Source: Erigeron canadensis (lineage: Eukaryota > Streptophyta > Magnoliopsida > Asterales > Asteraceae). Taken from it: a DNA stretch of 64,000 nucleotides. The stretch lies in contig NC_057764.1 of the NCBI RefSeq assembly GCF_010389155.1, positions 10,850,001-10,914,000 on the forward strand. Reading direction: 5' to 3'. The notes below the pieces were generated by a model. That model did not search any database and was not told where the DNA came from. It worked only from the letters and a program-made list of their open reading frames with translations. Below are positions 21,782 through 35,464 of the stretch, in pieces. The position numbers and the translations under genes are program-made. The number at the start of each line of letters is the position of its first letter. Positions within the stretch are counted from its first letter, which is position 1.

Positions 21782-23741
21782 TCAGGCCATTTTCTTTTCA
21801 ATGTGTCCAGATGCTTCTTCAGTGGCCTTTCTCTTGGGTTGTGGTGGTGAACTTTTTTCTGTAGCCATTCCCAGATCAGCTTCCATCTGCTTCTTTTTGA
21901 GAAATTTGTTCTTGATTCTTTTCATGAAAGCTAACTCTGCCCTGGAAAATGACGTTTTTCCTTTGAAACACTCACCAATCTCCTTTAACTCAGTCATTCC
22001 AAAAGCATGAAGTGTACATGCTGGCCTTTCATCAGTGAAATTTTCTTCCCTGAACAACTTCACTGAAAACTTTTCAAACTTGGGATCATTAGGAATGCCT
22101 TCAATTTCTACACTTATTATTTTTCTGACATCAGCTCTGCCGTGTACAAAGGCTTCATATCTTTCCCTTGTTTGAGCTTGATTGACCAAAAATTGGACAT
22201 CATCAAAACCAATGCCTTGTTCAGATGTTTCCATTGGTCTGCTTTCAGTAGGAGTCTCACCAGTATTTCTTGTTACGACCTTGGTGAGAGACTTCGAAGT
22301 GTCCATAGGAATGAATGTATTCAGATTAGCATCTCTTGAGGCCTTAGATTTTCTTCCACCCTTTCTTTTCCTAGAGTACTCATTTTCCAGAGCTTCGACA
22401 TTCTTTTTGACTTGGTTCTTCAGACGAACCAGTTCTTCTTTCCTTCTTTTAATCAGCTCTGGAATAGGGATATCATGAGTAAATGAATCCCGCTCCTGTT
22501 CTTCCTTCAAATATGCACTTTTTAATTTGATATCATCCAAAACATCAAGGCATTTAATAATTCTAGGGTCTTTCTTCATTTGTAAGTACATATCTAACTT
22601 CAGATTTAAGGCACCAACATTAGCACTGTCAAGTGTACCCATCTGTTTCATTTCTTCATGATGCTTGACCAGTGCCTTTTTGGCATTTTCTTTATGAATA
22701 TTAATGAGAAGTTCAGTTTGATGAATTCTTTTCGATTCTTCCTCAGTAACATTTGGCCTTTCAGGTGACTGAACTTCTTCATTTGCACCAGATGTGCCCT
22801 TTAGATTTTTCTTGAGCTGGGCAACATCTTCAAACTCTTCAAACTGTGGCTCATTGGCATCCGTACCAATATCATCACCTTCTTCCATACGAGCAAATTC
22901 CATCTTTTGCTCCTTCAACTTTTCAGCAACAAATGCAACTAGAGCACCTGGACTTTTCCCCTTGGAATAACCTCCAGCATTGAGGTGATTCCAGACCTGC
23001 TCTAGCATTTGCCTATCAGTGGAGCCAAAAGTACGACCAACGACTGGCTTCATTGCTGACATATCCTTCTTGAGTTCCTGGACTTGTGTTTTCAGATTTT
23101 TTACTTCAGTCACCAAGTCCTTGGGAATTTCCTGAACAATCACATCTATAACCTTTGGCAACATAACTTCTTGAAATTTGATCATAACAGAGTCAGTCAC
23201 ATCAATAAAGAGTTGCTTGAGTACCAGATTCTTGAGTTTCAAAGCAGTCTGGTCACTTACATTGTTGACGACTGAACTCTGATCCAACGTTGGCCTACAA
23301 TCCAACCTATCCACCACACGATGCAAATTCTGGATCTGGGTCTTCAGTTCTCCTAGAGAGGTGTCAAGTGCTTCTTTAACACCCGTTTGGACAGAAGAAA
23401 CTGAGACAGATGATCTTTCTTTCATTTCCTGGACTGCCACTTTGAAAGATTCTTGGAAATTGTTAGTGGCAAGTACCAGTTCATTCAGTTTATCAAATAC
23501 CAGTTGTTCATTCCCAAAAAAGGTGTTCAACTCTGACCGAAAAGAAATTAGTCATGGCAGATTTGAAATCAGAGAGAACCTGAGAGGATGAGTGGAGGGA
23601 TTTCTCCAAGTCCGCCACTTTGTGTAAAAGGCCTTGGACTTCGGTGGAAGATGAAGAAGAGAACCCCACCGGTATAGAAGAAGGTCCAGATGTACTTCTT
23701 TAAACAACAGATATGAGTGTCTCGAATCTGTCATGTATAGG
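21782..23741 (-). pseudogene. Element B accessory ORF, C-terminal part
   Basis: An open stretch of 582 codons (23530-21782) plus the segment up to the element C insertion point. It begins with a long coiled-coil-like region (heptads such as LGELKTQIQNLHRVVDRL and VTEVKNLKTQVQELKKDM). It continues with a charged helical part sharing with element A the pattern MGTLDSANVGALNLKLD and KKDPRIIKCL, and LNTFIPM. It ends with QPKRKATEEASGHIEKKMA, matching A's basic tail. A stop near 23702-23700 (ISVV-stop-RST) and a frameshift near 23535 break it. Function unknown; no membrane segment seen. Confidence 0.72.
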
Positions 23742-24065
23742 TGTTAGAAATCCAAAAATAGTGATACATTGTAATTTAAGTTATGGACTTACTTGTTGTT
23801 ATGTCATGAGTTGATAATTTCTAAGGTTGAGGGGCTAATAGTGTTAATTAACATAGTTAGATAGTTTGGACTATAAATAGCCCTCAATTCCTTTAGAAAT
23901 TATAACTTGACACATTAACAACACATTTTATTTATACCATTAAACCTGAACATCACACTCTTGATCCCAATTCTCTCTCAAAACACACACAAACACCAAG
24001 AACACACACACTAACCAAATGCCATTGTTGATGTGAATTCGGTTGAGAAAATCGTGTTGATTACA
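23742..24065 (+). repeat. 5' LTR of element C
   Basis: 324 bp, TGTTAGAAATCC...TTGATTACA, with a TATA box at 23872-23879. The primer site follows after two bases. Confidence 0.93.
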
Positions 24066-24067
24066 TT

Positions 24068-24079
24068 TGGTATCAGAGC
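24068..24079 (+). promoter_or_regulatory. Primer binding site of element C (initiator tRNA-Met)
   Basis: TGGTATCAGAGC is complementary to the 3' end of plant initiator tRNA-Met, the usual primer of plant copia elements. Confidence 0.92.
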
Positions 24080-24515
24080 AAACATCGTTCTGATCTCGAT
24101 CCATAACTGAATTCAATCACTTCTCATCACAAATCACCTTTAATTCTGTTTTATTTCTGCTTCTGTTCGTCATTTTTGTTCGTTCTGAAAATCAAAAAAA
24201 TTAACCTCTCAAATCAGATAAAATCACAAATGTTTGTTCACCGTTCGATTCCTCATAGTTAATAACATAATCCTCTCAAGTTTCATGTTCTAATTCAATC
24301 TGGATCAAAAGTTCAGATTTTGAGTTTTTGGCGCTAAAATTTGGGATTTGATTCTGTTGTGTTATAAGCTATGTTTTGTTAATCGGATCATTGCTGAGGT
24401 GAAAACAAACTGTTTGCAAGTGGTGTCATGTTCCAATTCTCAGAAAATCAAAAGATATTGAAATTTTAAATTTCGTCAATGGAGTTGTTCATGTTCAGAG
24501 GTTGAAGACGACTGG

Positions 24516-25260
24516 TAAAACGATCTTAATTTAGATCGTCTCAGTTTTCTTTCCTTCATATTTTCATATCAGTGTTGTGGTTTGTCAAACGATTTAAATT
24601 TTGATCGTTTTGACAAGTATTGTGTTGTGAATAACTGATTGTGGTTAACTGATCATTTGGATTGGTTTTGGTCAATTCAGTTATTGAAAATTATACAAGT
24701 TATTGAGAAATTCTGAAGAGGAATCAAAACGATCTATTTTAGATCGTTTCAGTTCTCTTAGAAACGAGAACGATCTCTTTTAGATCGTTTCAAGTTTCAC
24801 TTGAATTTTTTCTGGTTTGAGTAATTTCTGCAGAGTTGTGATTGGAAATCATACTACATTTGGGTAACTGATCTTTGTGATTGGTTTTGCTCAATTCATT
24901 TCATTACAATTCATACCAAAACTCTGCTCAAATCATTTCAGAACACTTAGAATTTTCATTCTTCAGAAAATCATTCAATTTAGATTGTTTCAATTTTAAT
25001 TCAAAAACAGATCGTTTCATTTTTAATCCCAGAATTAGATCGTTTAATTCTTACTCCAAATTAAATCGTTTCATTCTTCATACAATTTAGATCGTTTCAC
25101 TTTAAATCTCCGTTCAGGTCGTTTCATTTTCACTCCAATTCAGATCGTCTCATTCATACTCCAAAACAAATCGTTTCATTCTTCATTTTAGATCGTCTCA
25201 TTTTCACATCAAATTCAGATCGTTTCAGTTTCATTACAAATTAGATCGTTTCATATTTTC
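24516..25260 (+). repeat. Leader repeat array of element C (AGATCGTTTCA motif)
   Basis: About 15 copies of AGATCGTTTCA or close variants lie between the primer site and gag. Eleven of them (24983-25255) are spaced at 23-28 bp, giving a degenerate ~26-bp tandem array. Upstream copies pair with inverted AAACGATCT copies into palindromes; for example 24727-24736 and 24740-24749 form a perfect 10-bp stem with a 3-nt loop. Confidence 0.85.
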
Positions 25261-25307
25261 CTCATTTCTTAAAAATCAATTCAATTCTCAATTCAAATCA
25301 ATTTCAA

Positions 25308-28300
25308 ATGACTACTCGTGAAGCATTGTCTCTGGGTACTGATACAAGACCACCAGTTCTTTATCGTGGTAATTATGGACTTTGGAAGAAAAGGTTCATG
25401 GATTACATTGAACGTCAGACAAATGGTCACATGCTTAAGGACTCAATCATCAATGGACTTGCTATGCATCGTCATCCTACTACCCACACCATTTTGACTC
25501 CTGATCTTTTAAACGCTGAACAAAGAGATCGTACTGCTGCTGACAACAGAGCTAGGTCATGTTTGTACCAAGCACTTCCTGATGAGATTTATGGCTCAGT
25601 TGATTCTTACGACACAGCAAAGGAGATTTGGGATGAAGTTGCTAGACAAATGGAAGGTTCTGATGTAACTTCAACAATTCGACTGACTAATGTCTTAACC
25701 GAATTTGACAATTTTCAGAAATCTCCAAATGAATCTCTTGAGTCCGTCTACTACCGATTCTGCAATGTGATCAATGAACTGAGAAAGAACAAGGTCAAGA
25801 AAGATGAGATTGAGTTGAACATCAAGTTTATCAAAGCACTTGGTTCCGAATGGGAAGAATATGGAACCCAAATCAAACAACATCAAGATCTGACCAAATT
25901 CACCATTCATACTCTTTATGAATCTTTCAAGTTGAATGAGAGCAAAGTTCTAAGCAAAAATTCATTCAACAAAGTGCCAGAAGTTGTATCTACTGATCCT
26001 TTGGCATTGGTTGTTGAACGAAAGGTTTCTGAGGCTCTTAAAAGACAAATGACTATTGTTTCTTCGTCTGATGAGGAAGGAGAAGATTACTTGGCTCCAA
26101 GAGATGGTGTTCCTGATGAATTCTACCAAGCTCTTGCCGCTGTTACCAAGCATTTCAAGAAGAAATATTTCAAAGCGAGGCCAACTAACAACAATCTTCG
26201 AACTTCATCAACAAGTGCATTTCCAAAGAAGGAACAATATCATCACAAGAGTTTTGAACAAGGTGAAACAACTGTCTCCAAGCAAAGAGACAAGAAAGCA
26301 GAAAATGAGAAACAAATCATGGAGAAAGAAGAGACATCTGACAAAAAGTGCTACAACTGTGGATTTCCTGGTCATTTTGCTGTGGATTGCAAATAGACTC
26401 GCAAAAAGGATTATGCATACTACAAGCAGAAGATGCTTCTGGCAAAGCAAGTTGAAGCCGGTCAAGCCTTGATTGCTGAAGATGACAAGTGGCTCTTGCT
26501 TACTGATGATGAAGATGAAGATCTGTCTGCGAATGTATGTTTCATGGCAAGGTTGAGCAAAGATAAGATGCTGGAGGTTGATAACACTGACGAGGAATAT
26601 CCTGATGATGAGGTAAATCTCGACTCTACTTTTTCTTCAATTAAGGATAAAGAGTCTTGTAGAATTGCCTTATCAAATCTGACAAATCATTACACTTCTT
26701 TAGCCAACAAAAACAAGAAATTGAAAAATAGCATTATATTTTCAAAAAGGGAATACACAAAACTTCTTGAAGAAAATTCTAAACTTCTTTTTGAATATGA
26801 TGCTATGAAACAAGAATTTCAAAACTATAAAGAAAAAATGTTGGTCAAAGAATGTGAAATGAATGCGTCCCCTGACTCTAAGTTATTGGAAAAGTGTCAT
26901 AATTTAGAAAAGACCATTCTTGATCTTGAAAAGGCCAATCAAGATCTTGAAATTCAAAAGACCAATGAATGGCTTCGTGCCAATGCGAGACAAATGGATG
27001 TTGATATTCTGAATAAAAAACTTCAAGAGGCTACACCAAAAACAATTGAACTTGAAAGAAAAGTTTCTGATTTAAATCATAACTGTTTTTTAAAAGGCAT
27101 TGAGATTGAAAATCTTGGAAGCCAAATTGAGGAACATAAAAAGAATATACTTTTCTATCAAGAAAAGTTGTACAAAGTTGAACAAAACCCTCTTTTGGAT
27201 TTCACTGCCTATTTCAATAAGTCAAAGATTGATAGATCAGAACTTCTTCTTGGGTTGGGATTTGAGAATATCACTCCATTGCAAAAAGCCAAAGAAAAAA
27301 TCGAACCCTTGTATGATGAAAATTTTTAAGACTTGGTATGGTTCAACAATTCATACGTCCATTGGATGACGAATTTGAGACTGATGAAGTTGAGAAAATA
27401 CAAAATAATAAATTTTTGGTTAATTATGATGCCATCAACACTTCTTACGAAATGAAAAAGTCTTCAATTTTTGAATTAGAAGAGATTGCGTCTAATTTTC
27501 AAAACCAAGAATCTGTCGTTTTCCCACCTAAACCAACTAAAGTGTATGTTCCATCCATAATTTTGGAAAAACAAATAGAAGGTTTACAACAAAAGGTGGA
27601 ATCTCAACAAAACTTTATTAATGATCTAAAGTCTCAAAGTCCGAATTCAAAGAATGAATCAATTGTTGTTGATATCAAGAAAGTCAGTGTGAATGTTTCT
27701 ACACAAACAGATTTCAGTCTCTCAGTAGATCATTCAACTCAGACTACTTATGTTTCATCTAATCCTACCTCCACCCAAACCTTGACTGATTCTTTTGAGT
27801 ATTCATGTCGAAATACTGCTACTGGCATAGCTGATGATTATGTGCAATCTGATTTATCGAATGACGAACTTGCGCATAGTTTAGTTTTGATATGGTACTA
27901 CGTTAGGTTTTTCACTTGTGAGTTTCCTAAAGAGTTAGTTGTTCACCCTAAGCCTTGTATTAGTATAGGTGTTGATACTTCTACTCAATTTTCTTGTGAA
28001 ACCAAAGAAGCGTCAGTTCAAGTTAATTTTATTCCTGAGACAACCAATAGTGTGAAGTTGGAAAACAAAACTCCTGATTTTTCAAAATTCTCTCCGGTTT
28101 CACCATTCCACAAATCTGATTTTGATAAATTCATGGAGGGAGAATATGTTTTTGATTCTGAAACTGAGAAAAAGATTGAATCTACCAAAATCAAAGTTGA
28201 ATCAAAAGAGGAATCTCCAAAATCATTTTTCAAAGCTCCAACTTCATATTATTCAAAGAAACAGGTTACTTCCAAACCCATCAAGACTGAACCAAAGACT

Positions 28301-29101
28301 GTCACCAAACCAAGAATCAATAAGTTAAAAACAAAGTGTTCTACCCCAGAAAAGCATGTTAAAACCAAACAAGATGAGACCAATCCCAAAATCAAATACA
28401 ACAAAGTGAAACTTCTGAAAATCAATTCAAATGTTTCTTCATCTAGCTCTCAATCTAGTTCAAATTCTAAAGTGTCTAAGTCTAGCTCAGTTTTGCTAAC
28501 TAGGGATGCTTCAAATGGTGCAACTAGGTATAGAGATAGATATGGCTGGTTTTCTCATGATAAATCTAAAAAACAAGAAGTTTCCGCACCTCCAAAAGAG
28601 TCTGAAAAGATAAAAGTGTTTCAAAACTCTCATTCTAATCATCTTAATGTCAATCCAACAGGTGGAAAGAGCTTGATTAGTGAGTCTAAATGGGTAGCTA
28701 AGTCATTAGTACCTAAGATCACTAATGTTGATAAAAAGAAGAAAAGGCGAAGAAGAAAAGATGGTAGAAAGAAGAAGCATGTTTTTGTTGAGTCAAACAA
28801 TTTATCTTTTAAGTCCTCTGAGTTAAACAATGTTAATGGTGCCAAGGCTAGGCCTTGTGATGTTGTAAACAATGATAATTCTTGTTCTCATATACATGGT
28901 TTGAATGTTGGTAAACATGTCACTTTTGATTCATGCGTTAATATTCGATTGTTCAATCCAAATGTGCTTATTGATAATGTGCTTGTTAACAAGTATATTG
29001 ACATAAAAGCATGTTTGTATGCATCTCCTAAGTTATATCCCCTACCTGTTTTAACTAACCACAAGGGACCCGTCTTTAAGTGGGTACCTAAAGTCGGTTA
29101 A
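25308..29101 (+). pseudogene. Element C gag with long coiled-coil and basic extension
   Basis: The ATG at 25308 opens a UBN2-type copia gag (YRGNYGLWKKRFMDYIE, then LYQALPDEIYGSV) with a CCHC zinc knuckle, CYNCGFPGHFAVDCK, at its end. An in-frame TAG (26394-26396) interrupts the frame. It then continues through an acidic stretch and a long coiled coil (26433-27329). A missing T in a T-run near 27325 shifts the frame, and the third part (27338-29101) is Ser/Lys-rich with a KKKKRRRRKDGRKKK basic block. It ends FKWVPKVG with a stop at 29099-29101. The whole would exceed 1,200 residues, much longer than typical copia gags. The gene packages element RNA into particles. Confidence 0.8.
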
Positions 29102-32100
29102 ATTTTTGTTTGCAGGTAATAACCATCTGTGTATGGATACTCGATTCAGGGTGTTCAAAACACATGACGGGCAATAAATCATTGCTCAAGAATTTTGTTG
29201 AAAGATTCATGGGAACTGTTCGTTTCGGAAACAACAATTTCGCTCCAATTCTAGGTTATGGAGAGATTGAAAGAAACAGAATTGTCATCAAGAAATTTCA
29301 TTATGTTGAAGGCCTGAGTCATAACTTGTTCAGTGTTGGACTGTTTTGTGACAACAATCTTCAAGTTCTTTTTCGACAATCTCTGTGCAAAGTCCAAACT
29401 CTAGATGGAGTTGATATCCTATGCGGAGATCGTGAAGACAATCTTTTCACAGTTAATCTTGATGATAACCAACCAACTGATAATATCTATCTTGTTTCAA
29501 AAGCTACATCGAAAAATTCTTGGTTGTGGCACAAAAGGCTTTCTCACTTGAATTATCAAACCATCAATGCTTTAGTCAACAAGCAACTTGTTGAAGGTTT
29601 GCCTGACTACAAATATGAAAGTGAGCATGTCTGTCCTTCTTGTGCAGTTGGGAAGATCAAGAGAACTTCTCATAAACCAAAGAAAACTCCACACACTTTG
29701 GCACCTCTTCATTTGCTTCACATGGATCTTTGTGGGCCTATGAAAGTACAAAGCAGAAACGGGAAGAGATATATTCTGGTTATCATTGATGATTATTCTA
29801 GATACACTTGGGTCAAGTTTCTTGCTTCAAAAGATGAAACAACTTAAATTCTGATCGATTTCATCACTTCCACTCAAGTGAATCTTCAACTTCCAGTCCG
29901 TTATATCCGTTCAGATAATGGTACTGAGTTTAAAAATGCCATCTTCAATGACTTTTGCAAATCAAATGGCATTACTCACCAATTCTCTGCTGTTCGTACC
30001 CCGCAACAAAATGGTGTTGTTGAAAGGAGAAACCGTACGCTGGTGGAAGCAGCAAGAACAATGCTTGCTTATTCCAAGTTACCATCAAACATGTGGGCTG
30101 AAGCTGTTGACACAGCTTGTCATACTCAAAATCGGTCCATCATCAATCAGCGTCATGAGAAGACTCCTTATGAGGTTATTAACAAACGCAAACCCAACAT
30201 CAATTACTTCCATATTTTTGGGTGTGTCTGTTATACCTTGAATGATCGGGAAAATGTTGGAAAGTTTGAAAGGAAAGGTGACGAAGGTTACTTTGTTGGT
30301 TACTCAAAGACATCGATTGCATATCGCATCTTTAATCGTCGAACAAACACGATTCAAGAAACCATGAATGTTTGGTTTGACGAGATGTCAGGCATGATAT
30401 TTGAACAAGAAAGTTTGCTACCAACAATTAGTGATCCAAGTACTTCAACTGCTTCCTCAAGGACGTCTACCTTAGCTTCAAAATTCAAGAAATATCCAAC
30501 TCCAACAAGTGAAGAGCTAGACATTCTTTTTGAAGAATTCTACAATTCAAAACCGATTCAAGAAAAGGAACCTCAAGTCATCATTGAACCAATTCCGAAC
30601 AATGACCCCATTCAAACAAATGAATCAGTTACAGACAACAATCATGAATCATCTTCAAATTCTACAGAGCAAGAAGAATCATCTTCAAAAGATATTTATT
30701 CTCAAAAGAATGATCAAGAACAACCTTCTCAAATCACCCAAACAACAAATCCATCAAATACTCCAAATGTGTATGTACCACTGGATTTTGATCATCCAAA
30801 TTTTGAGGAAAGAGTTCATCCAAGCTATGATTCCATTGCTCAACAGAACTCTGGATTTAATGATGATAATGTTGACCTTCATCAACAAAATCCTCTTCCT
30901 CATGACAACAAGTGGTCACGTATACGCAAAGATCATCCTACAGAACAAATCATCGGAGATCCACAAGCTGGTGTTTCTACCCGTACTACAGTCAATGAGT
31001 GACTTGTTGCACTTTCACTGAGTAACATTGAACCCAAAATAGTCTCTGAAGCTCTTAGTGATCCAGAGTGGGTTGAAGCAATGTAAGATGAATTAGCTCA
31101 GTTTGAGAGGCTGAAGGTATGGAGATTGGTTCCAAATCCAAGAGAAGAAGAACCAATTCGCACCAAGTGGATTTTCAAGAACAAGAAGGATGAAAATGGA
31201 GTTGTAGTAAGGAACAAAGCTAGATTGGTTGCAAAGGGTTACTGCCAACAACCTGGTGTGGATTTCGATGAAACTTTCGCTCCTGTTGCAAGAATGGAGG
31301 CCATTCGTATATTCTTAGCCTATGCCGCATTCAGAAACTTCACAGTGTTTCAAATGGATGTGAAAACAGCATTCCTGAATGGAGAACTCAAAGAAGAAGT
31401 TTACGTGGAGCAACCTGAAAGTTTTGTTGATCCTAAGAAGCCAAACCATGTCTACAGGTTAGACAAGGCTCTCTATGGTTTGAAACAGGCACCCCGAGCA
31501 TGGTATGATTCCTTATCTACTTTCTTACTCAAAGGAGGCTTTACCAAAGGTACTATTGACCCTACCCTATTTATTCGTAAGCAAGGTAAACATGTTTTAC
31601 TTGTCCAAATATATGTTGATGACATTATTTTTGGGTCAACCAGTCAAACTTTTTGCCAAAATTTTTCATCTCTAATGGTCAATCATTTTGAAATGAGCAT
31701 GATTGGGGAAATGAATTACTTCTTGGGTCTACAAATCAAACAATTACCAACTGGTATTTTTATATCACAAGGTAAGTACATAAAAGATATGTTGAAAAAG
31801 TTTGAAATGACTAACTGTTCTTCAATTTCAACCCCAATGGCTGCTCGTACAAACATAAATGCTGATAAAAATGGGAAACCATTTGACCAAAAGAGGTATA
31901 GAAGCATGATTGGTTTGTTGTTGTATCTTACAGCATCTCGCCCAGATATAATGTTTGCAACATGTATGTGTGCTAGGTATCAAGCCGCTCCAACCGATTT
32001 ACATTACCAAGCTGTGAAACGAATTTTTCGTTATTTGAAGGGTACACCCAATCTTGGTCTCTGGTATCCAAGGGATACTGGATTCAATTTAACTGCCTAT

Positions 32101-32559
32101 TCAGATGCAGATCATGCAGGTTGTAAACTTGATCGCAAGAGCACATCTGGTACTTTACAATTCTTAAGGGATAAGATTGTAAGTTGGTCATCCAAGAAGC
32201 AAAATTGTGTATCACTGTCAACAGCAGAGGCTGAATATGTGGCTGCTGCTAGTTGTTGTGCTCAAGTGTTATGGATGAAAACACAACTTACCGATTATGG
32301 TCTGAAATATGATCGTGTTCCTATCTATTGTGATTCTCAAAGTTCCATCGCAATTGCTGTCAACTCAGTCAACCACTCACGTTCAAAGCACATTGATGTG
32401 AGATATCATTTTCTCAAAGATCATGTTGAGAAAGGTGACATCGAACTTTATTTCGTGGGAACTGACAATCAACTTGTTGATTTGTTCACAAAACCACTGG
32501 ACGAAAAGAGGTTTAATTTCTTAATCTCTAAACTTGGTATGCTAAATCTTGATCCTTGA
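29092..32559 (+). pseudogene. Element C pol: protease, integrase, reverse transcriptase, RNase H
   Basis: Pol opens in the -1 frame relative to gag just before the gag stop. Protease motif WILDSGCSKHMTG; pre-integrase finger [10 protein letters not shown]...CPSCAVGK; integrase acids in HMDLCGPM, IRSDNGTEF and TPQQNGVVERRNRT; RT with [12 protein letters not shown] and YVDDIIFGS; RNase H with [15 protein letters not shown] and [10 protein letters not shown]; terminus [11 protein letters not shown]. One frame runs throughout but has three nonsense codons: TAA 29845-29847, TGA 31000-31002 and TAA 31084-31086. All catalytic residues I can identify are retained. Confidence 0.9.
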
Positions 32560-32686
32560 TTCACTTTACCATAGAAGGAATTCTTGATTCATTTTTCAAA
32601 ATATTAAAAAATTGAAAAACCAAAAATCAAATACAAAAATAAAAAATTTTGAAAAAATAACAAAAAGATTTTCTTAATTTTCTTTT

Positions 32687-33065
32687 ATTTCAAAGTGGCT
32701 TGCATATATTCAGTATGCAACCCGTTCTTCATTGAACTATTTATTTCAAAATAGCTTACGCACACTCAGTGTATAACCCGAGCTTATTTGTGTTATGTAT
32801 TTCAAAGTGGCTTGCATATATTCAGTATGCAACCCGTTCTTCATTGAACTATTTATTTCAAAATGGCTTATGCACACTCAGTGTATAACCCGAGCTTATT
32901 TGTGTTATTTATTTCAAAATGGCTTGCGTATATTCAGTATGTAACCCGTTCTTCATTGAACTATTTATTTCAAGATGCCTTATGCACACTCAGTGTATAA
33001 CCTGTGCTTATTTATGTTATTTATTTCAAAATGGCTTGCATATACTCTGTATGCAACCCGGTCTT
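32687..33065 (+). repeat. 112-bp tandem repeat (two 56-bp halves) downstream of element C pol
   Basis: Copies start at 32687, 32799, 32911 and 33023 (partial), an exact 112-bp period. Each unit is two related 56-bp halves: ATTTCAAAGTGGCTTGCATA...ATGCAACCCG and ATTTCAAAATRGCTTAYGCA...GTATAACCCG. So the array is about 6.7 copies of a 56-bp ancestor. Confidence 0.9.
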
Positions 33066-35464
33066 AAAAAGAAAAATTATTTATGTTTCAAAGATGGAAT
33101 TAATTCATGTTGTTATACATATAAATTGATATAAGATAACGCGGAATTGAACGCCTTTGTGTACTTTCAAGTAGTCTTATATGAATGTATATGTATAATA
33201 CAAGATGTTAATTGCAATTTTGTTACACCTATTTCAAAAACTCTCAATTGTTGATATGAGAAACAAAGGATTGAACGCCTTTGTGTACTCCTGAGTTATC
33301 TCATCTTGAACAATTGATTGAGTTCATTTTTCATAAAACCTGATTTGATTTCACACAAATCCTTTTTGCTCCACCTTTTCTATGAAAATCTTTTCGATCT
33401 ATCTTTGCATAGATAAAGGGGGAGTTTGTGATTTTAAATCTCGTTCAAACTTCAAATGTGTTGTTTAAACATTTTTTTTTTACATTTAATGTTTTTTTTC
33501 CGAAACATTTGCTTCAAAGGAAGTTCGGTGTTTAGTTTGCACATGAGCAACTAGGTTTTTCTCAAAATTCTACTCCATGAATTTCATCATCGCCGATGAA
33601 ATCTAACCCCGGAGTATTCACTTCTTTCATTAGAACGTGAGGGTATTTTTGAGTGATGATGAATTTGTGCAACTAAGTTGGAGGGAGTAAAGTCGAAGAG
33701 TGAGAGGTTATGGTGATATGTTGTGAGAAAAGGGTTAAAAGAATTGATACCCTTCTCTAAAATTCTAAAATCGCCGGGTAAAACACATTTCTATCGGATG
33801 TCATTTGTTGATATCTTGGTAAAGACTTCATGGACCCAATGAAGCAATGCACATCTTTACCTAACCACTCAAGTGTTTCTTAACAAATACTTGTTTCATT
33901 TCTCACGGAGATTTTCACATTTCTATTGACTCTTCATTTGGAAGATGTGGATATTGAATAAGGGCGACATTCTGCTCCGGTCCCCGACTTCATTTGATCA
34001 CTTTGTGTCTAGAGCTCTTATCATTGATCATTAATTTGATCATTATTCATTCTTTAGGACACATTTGCGTCATATCTTCGTGATATACATGCTTATCTTT
34101 GTGATATAGCCGGAACATTTGTAGTGATATCTTAGATGATATTTCACGATGATCAAATGGAAATCCTACCATTGCTAACATCATTTTCAGCATTGAACGT
34201 AGGTCTCATAATTGCATTTGTGTATTTATTGAGTTAACAAGAAGTCTATTGTGACCTTGAATTATTTTTGCTAAAAGTCTTTACGGATAGTAGAACATGG
34301 TTATCGAACGCCTAGGTGACACTGACCATGGTTTACATTCTTTAAAGCATTCTTGAGGTTGGAAAGCCAAAAGACCAAACTATGTTAGAGGTTTGCTTTG
34401 TGCATGTCTCAATGATACATAGGAAATCCGATAAATGATAATAAATTTCCTTCGGTCATTTCATTAATCCTTTCGATTTTTGAATGCAAACAGATCATTC
34501 TTATCCGGTTTTTTTTCTCATCACCCGAACATAGAAAACACCAACACCATGATACAACGGTTATCCAAACAACTTCAATCTTACATTTTAGTCATCCATA
34601 GGAACAATTGGGTTGGATTATGTGTTTAGATTGATGTTTTGTTTATTGATAAATCTTCATGTTTATGATGTCTAAATTTTAGTCATGATTATTTCTTCTA
34701 AAATATTTAAATCAATCAATGTTTGCATAATGACATTGGTTTCCAACCTTGTCATTATGAGGGGGAGAAAATAATATGATTGAATGATTGATAAGGACAA
34801 GAAGAAAAGTTTGTGTTTGGTTTTACTTTCAGAGATACTATCATTCAGCTTCAAAAATCAAAGAGATTGTGATTACTCATGGATTAATGAGGAAAATGAT
34901 TACTTCATAAGAGACTTTCTAAAACCTTATTGAAATATTTACTCTCAAAAGTGTTCAAGACGATGTGACAAAGATCAAAGATTCGAGACAAAGAAGAAAA
35001 GCTTCAAAAAGAATCTTCGTCAAATTAAAGATCTTCACGTCATACAACAAACACTTTATCTAAAGCTACATTGCACACATCAAGGGGGAGAGTACATATT
35101 TCTGAAAATTCATTCCAAGATCTCAAAGAAATGACTTCAAGATTCGAAGATTGAAGAATTCAAGACAAATTCATACCTTCCGCACCTCAAAAGACAATTC
35201 TGATTCATAATTCAACAATATTAGAAGATTTAATACACACACTCATCATTCTCTGTTCACAAAGAACATTGAGAAACAACAGATGATCTAACTTCAAGAA
35301 GTCCAAGACCAAGATTGAATCAAGTTCTCCAAAGACAATGAGAAAGCTTTGAAGACTTGTTTTCACACACAAATTGTCTTCATCATCGGGCTCATCAAAT
35401 TCATTCCTACAAGACAAGTCAACACGTACTTCAAGACCTTACAATATATCACTAAGGGGGAGAA
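33066..35464 (+). other. Non-coding 3' region of element C with multiple polypurine tracts
   Basis: No coding capacity is seen. Four polypurine tracts of the form AAGGGGGAG occur: 33415-33424, 34759-34768, 35092-35100 and 35454-35463. The last directly precedes the LTR and is the functional position. The word GAACGCCTTTGTGTAC occurs at 33149 and 33273, with a variant near 34305; related words lie after pol in element B (45501 and 45567). Confidence 0.7.
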
